A stretch of 64,000 nt of DNA from contig NZ_CP094380.1 in the NCBI RefSeq assembly GCF_022809775.1, forward strand, positions 1,413,001 through 1,477,000, in the 5' to 3' direction. Origin of the DNA: Pseudodesulfovibrio tunisiensis (GTDB lineage Bacteria; Desulfobacterota; Desulfovibrionia; Desulfovibrionales; Desulfovibrionaceae). Made by a program: the position numbers and the translations under genes. Positions 42,112 to 50,055 of the stretch are shown in pieces. Positions within the stretch are counted from its first letter, which is position 1, and every line of letters begins with the position of its first letter. The notes beneath the pieces were generated by a model that saw nothing but the letters and a program-made list of their open reading frames with translations, did no database searches and was not told the origin of the DNA.

Positions 42112-42135
42112 GTGCGGGAAAGAGGAGTAGAAACA

Positions 42136-43305
42136 ATGAGCAACGACAAGAAGAACATAAGCAGACGCGACTTCGTGAAGGGCGCGGCCACCGGTCTGGT
42201 CGCGGGCGCATTTGCGGGCATGGGCATGTACTCCTACAGCCCGTGGGCCTACAGCCGCCTTCCCAAGACCAACCGCAAGCAGCAGGACTTCGGCGCATGC
42301 CGCAGCGTACGCGTGACCAACATCTCGGAAACGAGCTGGTTCAACAACGCGCACCTCATCGGCGACATCCACGAGGCCGGCGGCCTGCTCGTGAACCAGT
42401 ACACCCTGAACTGGGCCCCGTTCGGCAACGGCAAGGGCTCGGCCAAAGGCTCCTATGACGAGGGCATGAGCACCATCAAGGATCTGCTGCCTCACGATCT
42501 GGAAAAGGCATGGGAAATCCAGAAGAAGCTGTCCCTGCACCCGGACAATCCGGGCGGCTACTCCTGCCTGCTCGAAGTGGAGGCTCTGGACGGCACGGTG
42601 CACAAGTACCTGCTGGACACGGGCTGGTCCTACGAATGGATGGACAACTGCTTCAAGCGCGAGGGCATCGACCAGATGCTGCGCGATCAGGAAATCGAGG
42701 CCCTGTTCATCTCCCATGAACACTGGGACCACTTCTGGGGCCTGCCCGTCACCATGAAGTACGACAACCGCATCCCCCTCTACGTGCACGACGGCTTCTA
42801 CAAGGAAGGCCTCCAGTACATCGAGGACAGCGGCTACAAGGGCGAACTGACCATTGCGGACAAGCCCGTGACCCAGATCGCTCCGGGCGTGGCCCTGCTC
42901 AAGTTCGACGTACCCATCATCAACCGCGTGTTCGGCGAAACCTCCCTTGCCTTCAACATCAAGGACAAGGGGCTGGTGCTGATCTCCGGCTGCTGCCATC
43001 AGGGCATCCTGAAGTTCGCGGACTTTGCCTACGCCAACCTGAAATACGACAACGACAGGTTCTACGGCATCTACGGTGGTCTCCACATCTCCCCGTTCGA
43101 GGACTGGGACCCCAAGTACGACGACCTTGTCATCTCCCTTGGACAGTGGGGCTTCGAACGCATAGGCTGCAACCACTGCACTGGCCATCTCACGGCCAAG
43201 AAGTTCATCGAGGCGGGCTACCCCGTGGTGCGCGGCACCGCGCGGTTCCGTTCGGCCTCCAAGGACTACCTCGGCAACGGCGACAAGATAACCTTCGGCT
43301 GCTAA
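42136..43305 (+). CDS. Tat-exported metallo-beta-lactamase-fold protein (COG1237-like)
   Basis: A 389-residue protein with a twin-arginine signal (SRRDFVKG at residues 9-16, then a hydrophobic stretch to about 35), so it probably folds with its metal in the cytoplasm before export. The metal motif H194-x-H196-x-D198-H199 (SHEHWDH) is intact; later ligands are probably in GCCHQG and NHCTGH. The style (GWSYEWMDN, GVALLKF, GGLHISPF) resembles COG1237 metal-dependent hydrolases, which include the RFAP-synthase relatives. The substrate is unknown. GAGGAG precedes the ATG. Confidence 0.85.
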   Translation: MSNDKKNISRRDFVKGAATGLVAGAFAGMGMYSYSPWAYSRLPKTNRKQQDFGACRSVRVTNISETSWFNNAHLIGDIHEAGGLLVNQYTLNWAPFGNGKGSAKGSYDEGMSTIKDLLPHDLEKAWEIQKKLSLHPDNPGGYSCLLEVEALDGTVHKYLLDTGWSYEWMDNCFKREGIDQMLRDQEIEALFISHEHWDHFWGLPVTMKYDNRIPLYVHDGFYKEGLQYIEDSGYKGELTIADKPVTQIAPGVALLKFDVPIINRVFGETSLAFNIKDKGLVLISGCCHQGILKFADFAYANLKYDNDRFYGIYGGLHISPFEDWDPKYDDLVISLGQWGFERIGCNHCTGHLTAKKFIEAGYPVVRGTARFRSASKDYLGNGDKITFGC

Positions 43306-43321
43306 AGCCGTCACCCATACA

Positions 43322-43349
43322 TGCGCCCGGTCCTTCGGGGCCGGGCGCA
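43322..43349 (+). terminator. Hairpin between the hydrolase and COG0523 genes
   Basis: TGCGCCCGG and CCGGGCGCA pair over nine bases with a 10-base loop. There is no T-run, so it more likely tunes expression of the downstream half than ends transcription. Confidence 0.45.
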
Positions 43350-43367
43350 CATCAAGAGTCTTCAGAA

Positions 43368-45191
43368 ATGAACCTTTCCGCCATCCTTCCTCCTCTGCGT
43401 CCCAAAGGCCAGCCCGTGGACATGCCGGGCCTGCTCATGAACAGCCTGCTCGCAGCCTGCCGCCACAATGAATTCAAGCGGCTGGTCGGCTGGAAAGGCA
43501 TGGCAGTCTGCCCCAGAGGCGATCTTGCCTGGACCATGAAGCTCCGCTCCCGCCCCGGCATATACGGCCTGTGCGCCGAGACCTCCGGGCAGAGCGACGC
43601 CAGGCACCACGCCGATCTGGGCCTCTACTATTTTCCTGCGGACGAAGAGCCCCTGCTCGAACGCATGTCTCTGGCCGCGAATCTGGCCGCCGCGCACCTC
43701 GACTATCTGGAACAGGTCCGGCATTTTTCCGTGGCTCCGGACTGGGCCGCGCCGTTTCGCATCGGCAGGATTCGCATATTTCTGGACAATGACGAGACAG
43801 CTCTGGCCATCCAATGCCAGGCGCTGGAACGAAAAATCTGCATTGCCCGGGACGGCATCGCCACGGACTCCGGAGACTGGATCATCGCCCCGGGCACCCC
43901 GGAAGAGGACTTCGCGGCCCATGAACTGGCCATGGATTTCTTCCTGATTCTGGCTGCGGCCGTATCCAACAGTCTGGAAACGCCGCCAAGCCGTTACGGC
44001 CGGGAACAGCAGGCCGACATGGTTCCGGGATACACCCGGCAAGGCGAACGAATATCCTTTGACAGAAGCACTTCCATCATAACCGATACCCTTGCCTGGG
44101 GGGATGACGAAACTGCGTGCACTCTTGTCTCCCCCCTCCTCCGGGAAGAGACGCTCACCCCGGACCGGACCGACGGCATGCCGCCGGAAATCGCCTCGGC
44201 CCTGTTCTGGAAGACGCACGACCTCAGCCTGCTGGGCACGAACATGGAGTATGCCTACGCCTTTGACACCCGCCCCCGGTTCATCGTGCTGAGCGGTTTT
44301 CTCGGCGCAGGCAAGACCACGTTCCTGAACCAGTTGCTGGAATACCATGCCTCCCGCGACGAACTCGTGGCCATCATCCAGAACGAGGTGGGCCAGACCG
44401 GAGTTGACGGCAAACTGCTGGAAGGCGACGATTCCATTGTCGAACTGGACGAGGGATGCGTGTGCTGCACGCTGGCGGGCAATCTGTCCAAGGGCATCGA
44501 ACAGCTCAAGGCCCGGTTCAGCCCCAAGGTCATCGTGCTGGAAAGCACGGGACTGGCCAATCCCTTCAACATTCTGGAAGAACTCGACGCACTCCGCCCA
44601 CTGGTCCGGCTGGATTCCGTGACCACGCTGGTGGACGCAGCCAATGCCCCGGCCCTGCTGGAAACCAGCGACATCGCGGTTTGCCAGATCAAGGCTGCGG
44701 ACATCATCCTGCTCAACAAATGCGACCTGGTAACCGACCGGGAACGCTCCGAACTTTCCCGGCGCATCCGCGCCCTGAACTCCCGTGCACTCATGGCCGA
44801 AACCGAGCACGGGACCATCAACCCCGCAACCCTGTACGACTCCGATCCCTTCGAGCAGAACGTTTCGGGTCTCCTTCCCGCACCTTTGAACACCCCCCAT
44901 CATGACCACGCAATGGAAGGATTCACTTCAAGACGTTTTGCCTTTGACGCGCCCTTGAGCCGGGAAGCCCTGGTCAGAGCCTTGGAACGCCTCCTCCCCA
45001 CGGAAGTTTTCCGGCTCAAGGGAATCGTGTCCCTGATCGGCCACGATCATGCCCAGGTCGTGCAGTACGTTGCCGGTCGCTACGAATTCTCCAGCCTTGG
45101 CAGCGAATTCCATGATCAGCCCTTTCTGGTCGCCATTGGCAGGGACATGGACCTCACCCCGCTCGAAGTCCTTCAGGAGGCACGCGCATGA
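43368..45191 (+). CDS. COG0523 metal-chaperone GTPase with a long N-terminal domain
   Basis: A 607-residue protein. The C-terminal half is a COG0523/CobW GTPase: Walker A GFLGAGKTT near residue 309, the metal-binding CXCC in EGCVCCTLAG near 365, ESTGLANP and NKCD, ending in a CobW C-terminal domain. This family hands Zn, Co or other metals to client proteins. The first 300 residues are an additional domain that I do not recognise; ordinary members are 320-400 residues. It overlaps exbB by four bases, tying it to the TonB system. Confidence 0.85.
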   Translation: MNLSAILPPLRPKGQPVDMPGLLMNSLLAACRHNEFKRLVGWKGMAVCPRGDLAWTMKLRSRPGIYGLCAETSGQSDARHHADLGLYYFPADEEPLLERMSLAANLAAAHLDYLEQVRHFSVAPDWAAPFRIGRIRIFLDNDETALAIQCQALERKICIARDGIATDSGDWIIAPGTPEEDFAAHELAMDFFLILAAAVSNSLETPPSRYGREQQADMVPGYTRQGERISFDRSTSIITDTLAWGDDETACTLVSPLLREETLTPDRTDGMPPEIASALFWKTHDLSLLGTNMEYAYAFDTRPRFIVLSGFLGAGKTTFLNQLLEYHASRDELVAIIQNEVGQTGVDGKLLEGDDSIVELDEGCVCCTLAGNLSKGIEQLKARFSPKVIVLESTGLANPFNILEELDALRPLVRLDSVTTLVDAANAPALLETSDIAVCQIKAADIILLNKCDLVTDRERSELSRRIRALNSRALMAETEHGTINPATLYDSDPFEQNVSGLLPAPLNTPHHDHAMEGFTSRRFAFDAPLSREALVRALERLLPTEVFRLKGIVSLIGHDHAQVVQYVAGRYEFSSLGSEFHDQPFLVAIGRDMDLTPLEVLQEARA

Positions 45192-45796
45192 CCCTGTTTC
45201 AGCAGGGTGGTCCCATGATGTGGCCGCTCCTCGCCGTATCCGTGGCCTCTCTCGCGGTCATGGCCGAACGTTTCGTGGTCTTCACCACCACCAGCTTTCC
45301 CAAGGGTGACACGCTCGCGTCGGTTCTGGACATGGCCCGACAGGGCAGAAAGGGCGAGGCGCTCTCCAGGGTGGAGGAAACCGCGCCCTTTTTCACGGAA
45401 TTCTTCTCGGCCCTGCTGGCCGACGGTTCCGCTCGCCAATGCGAGGAACATGCCCAGCTTGCTGGTGAGGAAGCCCTGTTCGGCCTGAGCCGCCGTCTGG
45501 ACTTTCTGGCCACGGCAGCCACCGCAGCCCCGCTCATGGGGTTGCTCGGCACGGTCATGGGCATGATCTCCGCGTTCTCCAGACTCGCGAGTTCCGGCAA
45601 TGTGGACATCACCATGCTGGCCGGGGGCATCTGGCAGGCCCTGCTGACCACGGCGGCCGGACTGGGCATCGCCATCCCCTCGCTTCTGGCCCACCGCTGG
45701 TTCCGCCGCCAGCATGAAAAGACCGCATTCGCCATGCAGCGGACTGCGGCCCTGCTTCTGGACAACACCATGCCGGGACCGGGGCCCAAACCGTGA
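45188..45796 (+). CDS. exbB: MotA/TolQ/ExbB proton-channel protein
   Basis: A 202-residue inner-membrane protein with three helices (about residues 8-28, 112-135 and 155-178), with the signature TAAPLMGLLGTVMGMISAF. With ExbD it uses the proton gradient to energise TonB. It is shorter than TolQ and followed by exbD and a tonB-like gene, so ExbB is the better name. Four-base overlaps link it to both neighbours. Confidence 0.88.
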   Translation: MTLFQQGGPMMWPLLAVSVASLAVMAERFVVFTTTSFPKGDTLASVLDMARQGRKGEALSRVEETAPFFTEFFSALLADGSARQCEEHAQLAGEEALFGLSRRLDFLATAATAAPLMGLLGTVMGMISAFSRLASSGNVDITMLAGGIWQALLTTAAGLGIAIPSLLAHRWFRRQHEKTAFAMQRTAALLLDNTMPGPGPKP

Positions 45797-46233
45797 TCTC
45801 GTTCAGGCACCGCACCCCACAACCAGCCTCTCCGGACATCACGCCGCTTCTGGACGTGGTGTTCATTCTGCTGATCTTCTTCGTGGTTTCCGCGGTGTTC
45901 ACGGCCCGGGGCATGGACATGGAACTGCCGGACGCCGAGACCTCGCACCCGGTTTCCGGCAAATCGCTGGAAATCGAACTGAAACCGGACGGCACCCTGT
46001 CCTGCGACAATGCCCCGGCAACCATGCGCGACCTGTCCTTCATTCTGGATCATACGGCGGCCCTGCCTCTGGCGAGCCAGCCACAACGCATCCTGCTCAA
46101 GGCCGCGCCCGAGGCCCGGGTGGAACCGTTCGTGCGCGTGGTGGACATGGTGCGCAAGCACGGCTTTTCCAATCTGGTCATCGCCACGCGCACCAATGCA
46201 CCGCCCACCAGTCTGGACGGAGACGCGCAATGA
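45793..46233 (+). CDS. exbD: ExbD/TolR-type biopolymer transport protein
   Basis: A 146-residue protein with one N-terminal helix (about 15-36) containing the essential aspartate in PDITPLLDVVFILLIFF, and a periplasmic domain with ILLKAAPEARVEPFVRVVDMV. It pairs with ExbB. It overlaps tonB by four bases. Confidence 0.88.
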   Translation: MISFRHRTPQPASPDITPLLDVVFILLIFFVVSAVFTARGMDMELPDAETSHPVSGKSLEIELKPDGTLSCDNAPATMRDLSFILDHTAALPLASQPQRILLKAAPEARVEPFVRVVDMVRKHGFSNLVIATRTNAPPTSLDGDAQ

Positions 46234-46757
46234 CGCGCAGCCCGGTGCTGACCGCGTGCATCGTGTTTTCCCTGTGCGCCCACTTCCTGCTTGTCCATGC
46301 GAAATGGACCTCGACTCCGACACAGGGCGGAGAACAGATTCTCGTGCCTGCGGACTTCGATGTGGCCTCGCTTCCGGCCGGAGATTCCCTGAGTCTGGGA
46401 CAGGCAGCACAGCCGGGCTCGAATTCGGAAAACGGGGAAAAGGCGCAGGCGAACAGGCGAAGACAGGCGCTCAGGCAGTACGTGACCAACGTGCGCAAGG
46501 CCATCGAGCAACGCAAATTCCAGCCCGACCGCCACGGTCTGGAAGACCTGATCGGCAAGGCGAGCTACGCCTTCACCATCGGGCCGGACAGTGCGTTTTC
46601 CAACATCAGACTGACACGCACCTCGGGCACACCCCGGCTGGACAGGACCGCCCTGCTCGCCATCCGCGCGGCCAGCGGCATGGTGGAACGTCCGAAAATC
46701 ATCGGCAGCGCCCCCCTGCACATCACGGTAACCGTCAAGTATCAGTATTCCCTCTAG
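46230..46757 (+). CDS. tonB: TonB-like energy transducer
   Basis: A 175-residue protein with an N-terminal membrane helix (about residues 5-22), a short linker and a C-terminal TonB domain (RKAIEQRKFQPDR to SAPLHITVTVKYQYSL). The linker lacks the long Pro-rich stretch of E. coli TonB. It would transmit energy to an outer-membrane receptor, but none is encoded nearby. It ends the operon before a terminator. Confidence 0.8.
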   Translation: MTRSPVLTACIVFSLCAHFLLVHAKWTSTPTQGGEQILVPADFDVASLPAGDSLSLGQAAQPGSNSENGEKAQANRRRQALRQYVTNVRKAIEQRKFQPDRHGLEDLIGKASYAFTIGPDSAFSNIRLTRTSGTPRLDRTALLAIRAASGMVERPKIIGSAPLHITVTVKYQYSL

Positions 46758-46790
46758 GGCTCAGGCCCCCTCGAACAACACCCCATGAGA

Positions 46791-46825
46791 AAACCGCCCC
46801 GGGGCCATCGGCCCCGGAGCGGTTT
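46791..46825. terminator. Bidirectional terminator between the TonB and dms operons
   Basis: AAACCGC pairs with GCGGTTT, and inside it CCGGGGCC pairs with GGCCCCGG. It serves both convergent operons. Confidence 0.75.
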
Positions 46826-46846
46826 CCACCTGCATACCCTGTCGCG

Positions 46847-47839
46847 CTACATGCCCAGCTTGCGGGCGCAAATTTCACAATACCCGTTCACCAGATTGGC
46901 GCTTTTCGCCCGACACCGTCGGCATTGGCCAAAGGAAGCGGAATGCAATGGTTGCGGTTCGCGACAGAAATTCTCCTTGCCAAACGGCAGACGGACAACA
47001 CTGTCCGTGCGACAGGCCCGCTCGCACAGTCCGCAATCCACGCACTTCCAGACCGTGAAACGCAGACTGAAACAGCTCTCGCCAGCCACGAACTCCAGTG
47101 CGTCCGTGGGGCAGGCACGTACGCACGCGCCACACCCGGAACAGCCGGGATCAATGCGAATTTCAGCACTCGGCAGCAATTCCAGCATGGCTCCGGCCAC
47201 ATTCTCCGGGGCAAGAGCCACAACCTCGCGCCACCAGTCCGGGACAGCGGCAGTCACATCCTGATCCATGGTCGCCCTGCCCCTGCCTCCTCGCAGCATC
47301 CCGAACAGGGACCGCCGGGAAACCGCATTCACGGAAACCGTTCGCGCGCCTTTTTCCCGCATGCAGGCAATCCGATCCGCAAGCTGCGGAAAAATCCGAC
47401 GCACCTCGCCCAAGGCCTTGAGAAAACCGCGACAATGATCGCCTCTGGCACACTCCGAGCATTGCCCACGCACAAACGAGACCTTCCCGGTTCCGGCCAG
47501 TGCCGTTGCAAACAGGAATTCCGGGTTCAATGCCGACAGGCACGCGCCGAGTTCCATCTGATCCCCGGACCGTGCAGGCAATCCGAAGCATCCGACAACC
47601 ATGGGATTTTCCCCGCGGGCAAAGGCCTTGCGGGCAAAGTCGCGCCCAGCGTCGTGACGCAACGCCCCCGAAGCGCAGACCGCGGCGCAGAGGCCGCATC
47701 CCGTACAGATGGCCGGATCGAGAACCGGACCATCCGCCAGAGACAACGCACCAGCCGGACATGCGTCAACGCACAGACCGCACTCCCCGCCCCGAAAGGC
47801 GATGCAATGCGACTGCACGAATTCCGGCCTGACAGACAT
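46847..47839 (-). CDS. Multi-cluster 4Fe-4S protein of the dms operon
   Basis: A 330-residue protein with four ferredoxin motifs: CGLCVDAC and CTGCGLCAAVC near the N-terminus, CSGCGACVRAC and CVDCGLCERAC in the C-terminal third. It closes with CRRC...CEIC, a rubredoxin- or zinc-ribbon-like pair. A central Cys-rich part (VRGQCSECARGDHC) may hold another site. There is no signal or membrane segment, so it is cytoplasmic. As the last gene of the dms operon it is probably an electron carrier or maturation factor for the reductase. CGGAGAG precedes the start. Confidence 0.82.
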   Translation of the reverse strand: MSVRPEFVQSHCIAFRGGECGLCVDACPAGALSLADGPVLDPAICTGCGLCAAVCASGALRHDAGRDFARKAFARGENPMVVGCFGLPARSGDQMELGACLSALNPEFLFATALAGTGKVSFVRGQCSECARGDHCRGFLKALGEVRRIFPQLADRIACMREKGARTVSVNAVSRRSLFGMLRGGRGRATMDQDVTAAVPDWWREVVALAPENVAGAMLELLPSAEIRIDPGCSGCGACVRACPTDALEFVAGESCFSLRFTVWKCVDCGLCERACRTDSVVRLPFGKENFCREPQPLHSASFGQCRRCRAKSANLVNGYCEICARKLGM

Positions 47840-47851
47840 GCGGCTCTCCGT

Positions 47852-48490
47852 CTATGCCGCCAGCAGGGCGGGCAGGGAATCCACGGTGGCCCGACACAGT
47901 TCGGCCACGGCACGGTAATAGTCGGTTCCAGCTCTGGCCTCGATCTCCTCGAGACACACTCCGGCCCAGCGCCCGAGATGATCGGACAGAAAGGCCCGGG
48001 CATCCGCGAGCATGGCCTCGGCTGTATCCGGATCGTCATTCACCTGAGCCTGCGCCGCACCAACCAGAAGATGCGCCATGAACGCCAGCTCCAGACCAAG
48101 ATGGTCGTCCGGCTCGTTGTTCAGAAGGGGCGCAGTCAGCCCGTGGCGCGCATAGGCATCGCGCACCTCGAAGGTAGGGTCGCCGAAGAGCAGCCGCTCC
48201 CGGGTGGTCCATACGGATTCCCACATGGGCACGGCCCGGTTCGGTGCGACAAACAGGTCGGCATGATCCACGCGCACCTGTTCCAGCGCCACTTCATCCA
48301 GAGACTCCAGCCAGTTCTTCAGGGAACCGAGACTGTGCCGCAGTTCTCCGGTCACGGGCAGCGGCCAATCCGCAAGCAGGTCTTCCCGCCGGATCTCCTC
48401 CAGCAGGTCTGCGTCCGGGGCTTCGCGCAGCACGCGGCCCAGAAAGGCGCAGGCCACGGATGCGCCCAAAAGATTTTCCGACGATTGCAT
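47852..48490 (-). CDS. TorD/DmsD-family chaperone
   Basis: A 212-residue all-helical protein of the TorD/DmsD family, which binds the signal peptide of molybdenum reductases and guards cofactor insertion. The mid-protein pattern LFVAPNRAVPMWESVW followed by NNEPDDHLGLELAFMAHLL is typical. I use the ATG at 48490; the frame is open further upstream without a ribosome binding site. Its client should be DmsA, encoded upstream in the same operon. Confidence 0.87.
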   Translation of the reverse strand: MQSSENLLGASVACAFLGRVLREAPDADLLEEIRREDLLADWPLPVTGELRHSLGSLKNWLESLDEVALEQVRVDHADLFVAPNRAVPMWESVWTTRERLLFGDPTFEVRDAYARHGLTAPLLNNEPDDHLGLELAFMAHLLVGAAQAQVNDDPDTAEAMLADARAFLSDHLGRWAGVCLEEIEARAGTDYYRAVAELCRATVDSLPALLAA

Positions 48491-48543
48491 ATATTTTCCA
48501 GAAGGGGCCGGAAAGCCGAAGCTCCCCGGCCCCGGTTCGTTCG

Positions 48544-49419
48544 TTACATTCCGATGCGCAGATAGGTTCCGTAGAAGATGAGTCTGCCCATGATCTCTCC
48601 GGCCAGGACCAGACCAAAGGCGCACAGCCCGGCATTGATCATGACTCCGTTCTCATGGGAGACCACCACGCGAAACGCGGCCCACGCAAACACGGCCGTG
48701 CCGAGGAAGGTCAGGACCATGCGCGCCACAAGCAGCACGGTGCCGTCCGAAGCCAGCATGGCCAATCCGGACACGTCCAGACCATTCATGGAGTCCAGAG
48801 CGATCATTTCCAGAGGCACGCCCACGAACTTCAGCCCCAGACCAAGCAGCGCGGCCAGAATGAAAACCCCGGCAATGCGGCTTCTGGTCTCTCCGGCAAG
48901 GGACGCGTCCCGGTTGCTCTGGATGCCGAACAGCAGACCGCCAGCAATGGAACCGGCCACCAGCGCAGTGCCATAGAAGCCCAGCATGGTGGATACGGAA
49001 TCCCACACCGGCACGGTCACGAGCATGTAGACCCGAGACATCACGTACACGGCCACAAGGCCGAGCAGCATGGTCAGCACGGCCAATCCCGTGGCCTCGG
49101 CCTCGGGATTCCTGCGGCGCACCACGGCCAGCGCCACAACGGCAGCGAAAAAGCCGCCCATGGCGAGAATCTCCCGGCTGAGCCAGGACGATCCGGCATT
49201 GAGAATGGTGAACACGCTGTGCAGCGGTGTTCCCAGATGGGACAGGGACAGCAGCAGAGCTGCGGCAGTCAGCACGCCCACAGCCGGAAGTTGCCGGGAC
49301 AACACGGCTCCCACGGGGCCGGAAGCGGTCTTGCGCGCGATCTCGGACACCAGCAGCATGCCGACGGCGGTCTGAGCGAGGACGGTGAAGAGCACGAGGC
49401 TCCATTCATTGAAGACCAT
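48544..49419 (-). CDS. dmsC: DMSO reductase membrane anchor DmsC
   Basis: A 291-residue membrane protein with eight helices that oxidises menaquinol and passes electrons to DmsB. It has the DmsC start MVFNEWSLVLFTVLAQTAVG and the quinol-side SHLGTPLHSV loop, plus NAGSSWLSREI. It starts three bases past the dmsB stop. Confidence 0.92.
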   Translation of the reverse strand: MVFNEWSLVLFTVLAQTAVGMLLVSEIARKTASGPVGAVLSRQLPAVGVLTAAALLLSLSHLGTPLHSVFTILNAGSSWLSREILAMGGFFAAVVALAVVRRRNPEAEATGLAVLTMLLGLVAVYVMSRVYMLVTVPVWDSVSTMLGFYGTALVAGSIAGGLLFGIQSNRDASLAGETRSRIAGVFILAALLGLGLKFVGVPLEMIALDSMNGLDVSGLAMLASDGTVLLVARMVLTFLGTAVFAWAAFRVVVSHENGVMINAGLCAFGLVLAGEIMGRLIFYGTYLRIGM

Positions 49420-49421
49420 GA

Positions 49422-50042
49422 TTACACCTCCTCGGGGTTCTGGATTTTACCGGAACGCGAGCCTTCGGGCCGGGCGTTGCGGTTGGGCGAAACAATCAGG
49501 TTCGGCCCGGTGATGGACGGGTCCGGCAGCGGCGCGACAACGTTGTCCGCACCATATTTCGCAGCCAGTTCCTCGTATTCCCCGAACTTCAGAGCGCGGG
49601 TCGGACAGGCCGCCACGCACGCCGGAGGCTTGCCCTGCTCCAGATAATCGCGACAGAAGTCGCATTTTTCCATCTTGCCCTTTTCCGCATTGAACTGGGG
49701 CGCGGAATAGGGGCAGCCCCATTCACAGTAGCGGCAGCCCACGCACTTGTCGTGGTCCACGGTCACGATGCCGTTCTCGTCCTTGTGCATGGCCGTTGTC
49801 GGGCAGGAGCGCACGCAGATGGGATTTTCGCAGTGGTTGCAGGAAATGGACAGATAGTAGGCGAACACGTTCTGCTCGTAGGAGCCGTTCGCATTTCTGC
49901 TCCAGTTGCCGCCCGCGTATTCGGTCACGCGCCGGAACAGCACGCCGTCCGGCAGATCATTCTTGTCGATGCAGGCGATCATGCACGTCTTGCAGCCCGT
50001 GCATGCTTCCATGTCTATGTAAAATGCAGGTCTTTTCAACAT
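49422..50042 (-). CDS. dmsB: DMSO reductase iron-sulfur subunit DmsB
   Basis: A 206-residue electron-transfer subunit with four [4Fe-4S] motifs: CTGCKTCMIAC, CNHCENPICVRSC, CVGCRYCEWGC and CDFC...CVAAC. Length matches E. coli DmsB. It links DmsC to the molybdenum subunit DmsA and lies directly between their genes. Confidence 0.94.
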   Translation of the reverse strand: MLKRPAFYIDMEACTGCKTCMIACIDKNDLPDGVLFRRVTEYAGGNWSRNANGSYEQNVFAYYLSISCNHCENPICVRSCPTTAMHKDENGIVTVDHDKCVGCRYCEWGCPYSAPQFNAEKGKMEKCDFCRDYLEQGKPPACVAACPTRALKFGEYEELAAKYGADNVVAPLPDPSITGPNLIVSPNRNARPEGSRSGKIQNPEEV

Positions 50043-50055
50043 TCGCTATTCTCCC

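Noticed and set aside
40306-43350. 1014-codon open frame antisense to the membrane protein and hydrolase genes
   Set aside because: It is antisense to three well-supported genes with good ribosome binding sites and shows no recognisable domains.
46010-48565. 851-codon frame spanning the TonB gene, terminator and dms-operon genes
   Set aside because: It runs in the wrong frame through tonB, across a terminator and antisense to the ferredoxin and chaperone genes.
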